This document shows positions 5,490-6,057 of a DNA stretch of 6,057 nt, one piece after another; position 1 is the stretch's first letter, and the number at the start of each line of letters is the position of its first letter. The notes under the pieces are model-generated. The model was not told the origin of the DNA, made no database searches, and saw nothing but the letters and a program-made list of their open reading frames with translations. The translations under genes and the position numbers were made by a program. The DNA is from Actinomycetota bacterium (GTDB lineage: Bacteria; Actinomycetota; Humimicrobiia; Humimicrobiales; Humimicrobiaceae). Location: contig PWYO01000017.1 of assembly GCA_003567835.1 (NCBI GenBank), positions 1 through 6,057 of the forward strand. Reading direction: 5' to 3'.

Positions 5490-5816
5490 AAAGAATAGGG
5501 TATTTGTCTATTCGGAGGTCCCATCCTGTGACCAAAATAAAAACTGGAGCATGTTACCCGCGCAGGGCCAATGGGCCAAGTCAGCCTTCCTGTGAGTCCA
5601 TATGCAACCTTTCAGCCACCAGAAACCGAAACCAAGAATGACCGCAGCATTTGCAAACAATCTTGCTAATTGATGATAAGGGTACCCTATTTGGTCTCGG
5701 GGTCAATATGTGCCTAGAAAAACAGTACTGACCCTGTACATTGATAGGATCCTGGTTGCAAGAAAAGGCGTTGATCAAAAAACTTGTTTCCGGCACCCCC
5801 CAGATATTCCATTTGC
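5490..5816. other. Region without a gene; short stem-loops
   Basis: No coding frame with a plausible start was found. Two further short hairpins follow the long one: GAATAG/CTATTC (5493-5513) and GGTC/GACC (5517-5533); GGCC-AATG-GGCC is at 5566-5577. Farther on there is a 10-bp palindrome AGGGTACCCT at about 5679-5688 and an inverted repeat GGGTCA/TGACCC (5700-5734). No convincing terminator for the discoidin-domain gene was found. A minus-strand frame with a hydrophobic stretch near 5620-5690 lacks a start and resembles nothing known to me. Confidence 0.4.
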
Positions 5817-6057
5817 CTATCTGCTATCATAATATACTTCAAATTCATAAATCCAGCCATGCACGATATCGCTGTTTTCCAAAAGGAACCGGACTTTGTT
5901 TGAGGTAACTGCCTCAAACATATTTTCGGTCGGTGTGGACCAATCTTCATACCATTCATCAGCAGGATCCGCGGGATATTTCAGGAAATCGTGACCGCTT
6001 TGGGTTGAAAAGATGTCAACCCAGCTATTGCCATGAAGATATTGTATCTTATACTGC
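5817..6057 (-). CDS. C-terminal fragment with an F5/8 type C (discoidin-like) domain
   Basis: The minus strand is open from the right edge (first full codon at 6056) to a TAG at 5819-5817, giving 79 residues. It begins QYKIQYLHGNSWVDI and ends with FEAVTSNKVRFLLEN and GWIYEFEVYYDSR. 'YKIQY..G.SWVDI', 'F.PVT..KVR' and 'IYEFEVY' are the closing strands of F5/8 type C/CBM32-like galactose-binding domains, which occupy the C-terminus of many secreted glycoside hydrolases and other surface proteins. The domain itself probably binds a polysaccharide; the catalytic part, if any, lies outside the window. An insert rich in P, D, W and E (KYPADPADEWYEDW) lengthens one loop. An ATG-started frame over 5714-5959 is a different reading frame and a shadow. 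Domain call good from pattern; full protein identity unknown. Confidence 0.75.
   Translation of the reverse strand, partial: QYKIQYLHGNSWVDIFSTQSGHDFLKYPADPADEWYEDWSTPTENMFEAVTSNKVRFLLENSDIVHGWIYEFEVYYDSR

Noticed and set aside
5714..5959. 81-codon minus-strand frame at the right edge
   Set aside because: It overlaps in another frame the sequence that reads as a clear F5/8 type C domain end.

Overview
This window looks like a piece of chromosome from an anaerobic, low-to-mid-GC Firmicute (Clostridia or a relative). The grounds are the protein families present (a PcsB/EnvC-type coiled-coil M23 hydrolase, a BlaI/MecI/CopY repressor, a HemG-type flavodoxin and a DUF454 protein), the very AT-rich intergenic DNA with sigma-A-like promoters, and the purine-rich ribosome binding sites. 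No rRNA, tRNA, CRISPR array or recognisable insertion sequence is visible.

Nearly all genes lie on the minus strand. From left to right: the first 33 codons of a probable DUF362 protein, running off the left edge (1-101); a complete secreted M23 peptidoglycan hydrolase with a long coiled coil (147-1298); about 790 bases without a convincing gene, holding a good promoter for the M23 gene, a perfect hairpin and a degenerate-looking open stretch (1299-2088); a LacI-family repressor (2089-3126); a two-gene overlapping unit of a small flavodoxin followed by a DUF454 membrane protein (3312-4182); a 356-base spacer with a perfect palindrome; and a BlaI-family repressor (4539-4979).

The BlaI gene is divergent from the only plus-strand gene, a 62-residue protein of unknown function (5242-5430). 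The roughly 260 bases between them are extremely AT-rich and contain several inverted repeats. Some of these lie on the predicted promoters, so this is the most plausible regulatory circuit in the window. Behind the small gene lies a run of consecutive stem-loops (5439-5533). The right edge (5817-6057, minus) carries the C-terminal end of a protein with an F5/8 type C (discoidin-like) domain, probably a secreted carbohydrate-binding or glycoside hydrolase protein.

The genes do not form one pathway. They are small transcription units with their own promoters: envelope remodelling (M23), redox and membrane functions (flavodoxin, DUF454), two regulators without their usual partner genes, and two edge fragments. 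I see no clear evidence of a new defence or biosynthetic system. The best leads are the blaI/small-ORF divergent region and the hairpin array behind the small gene.
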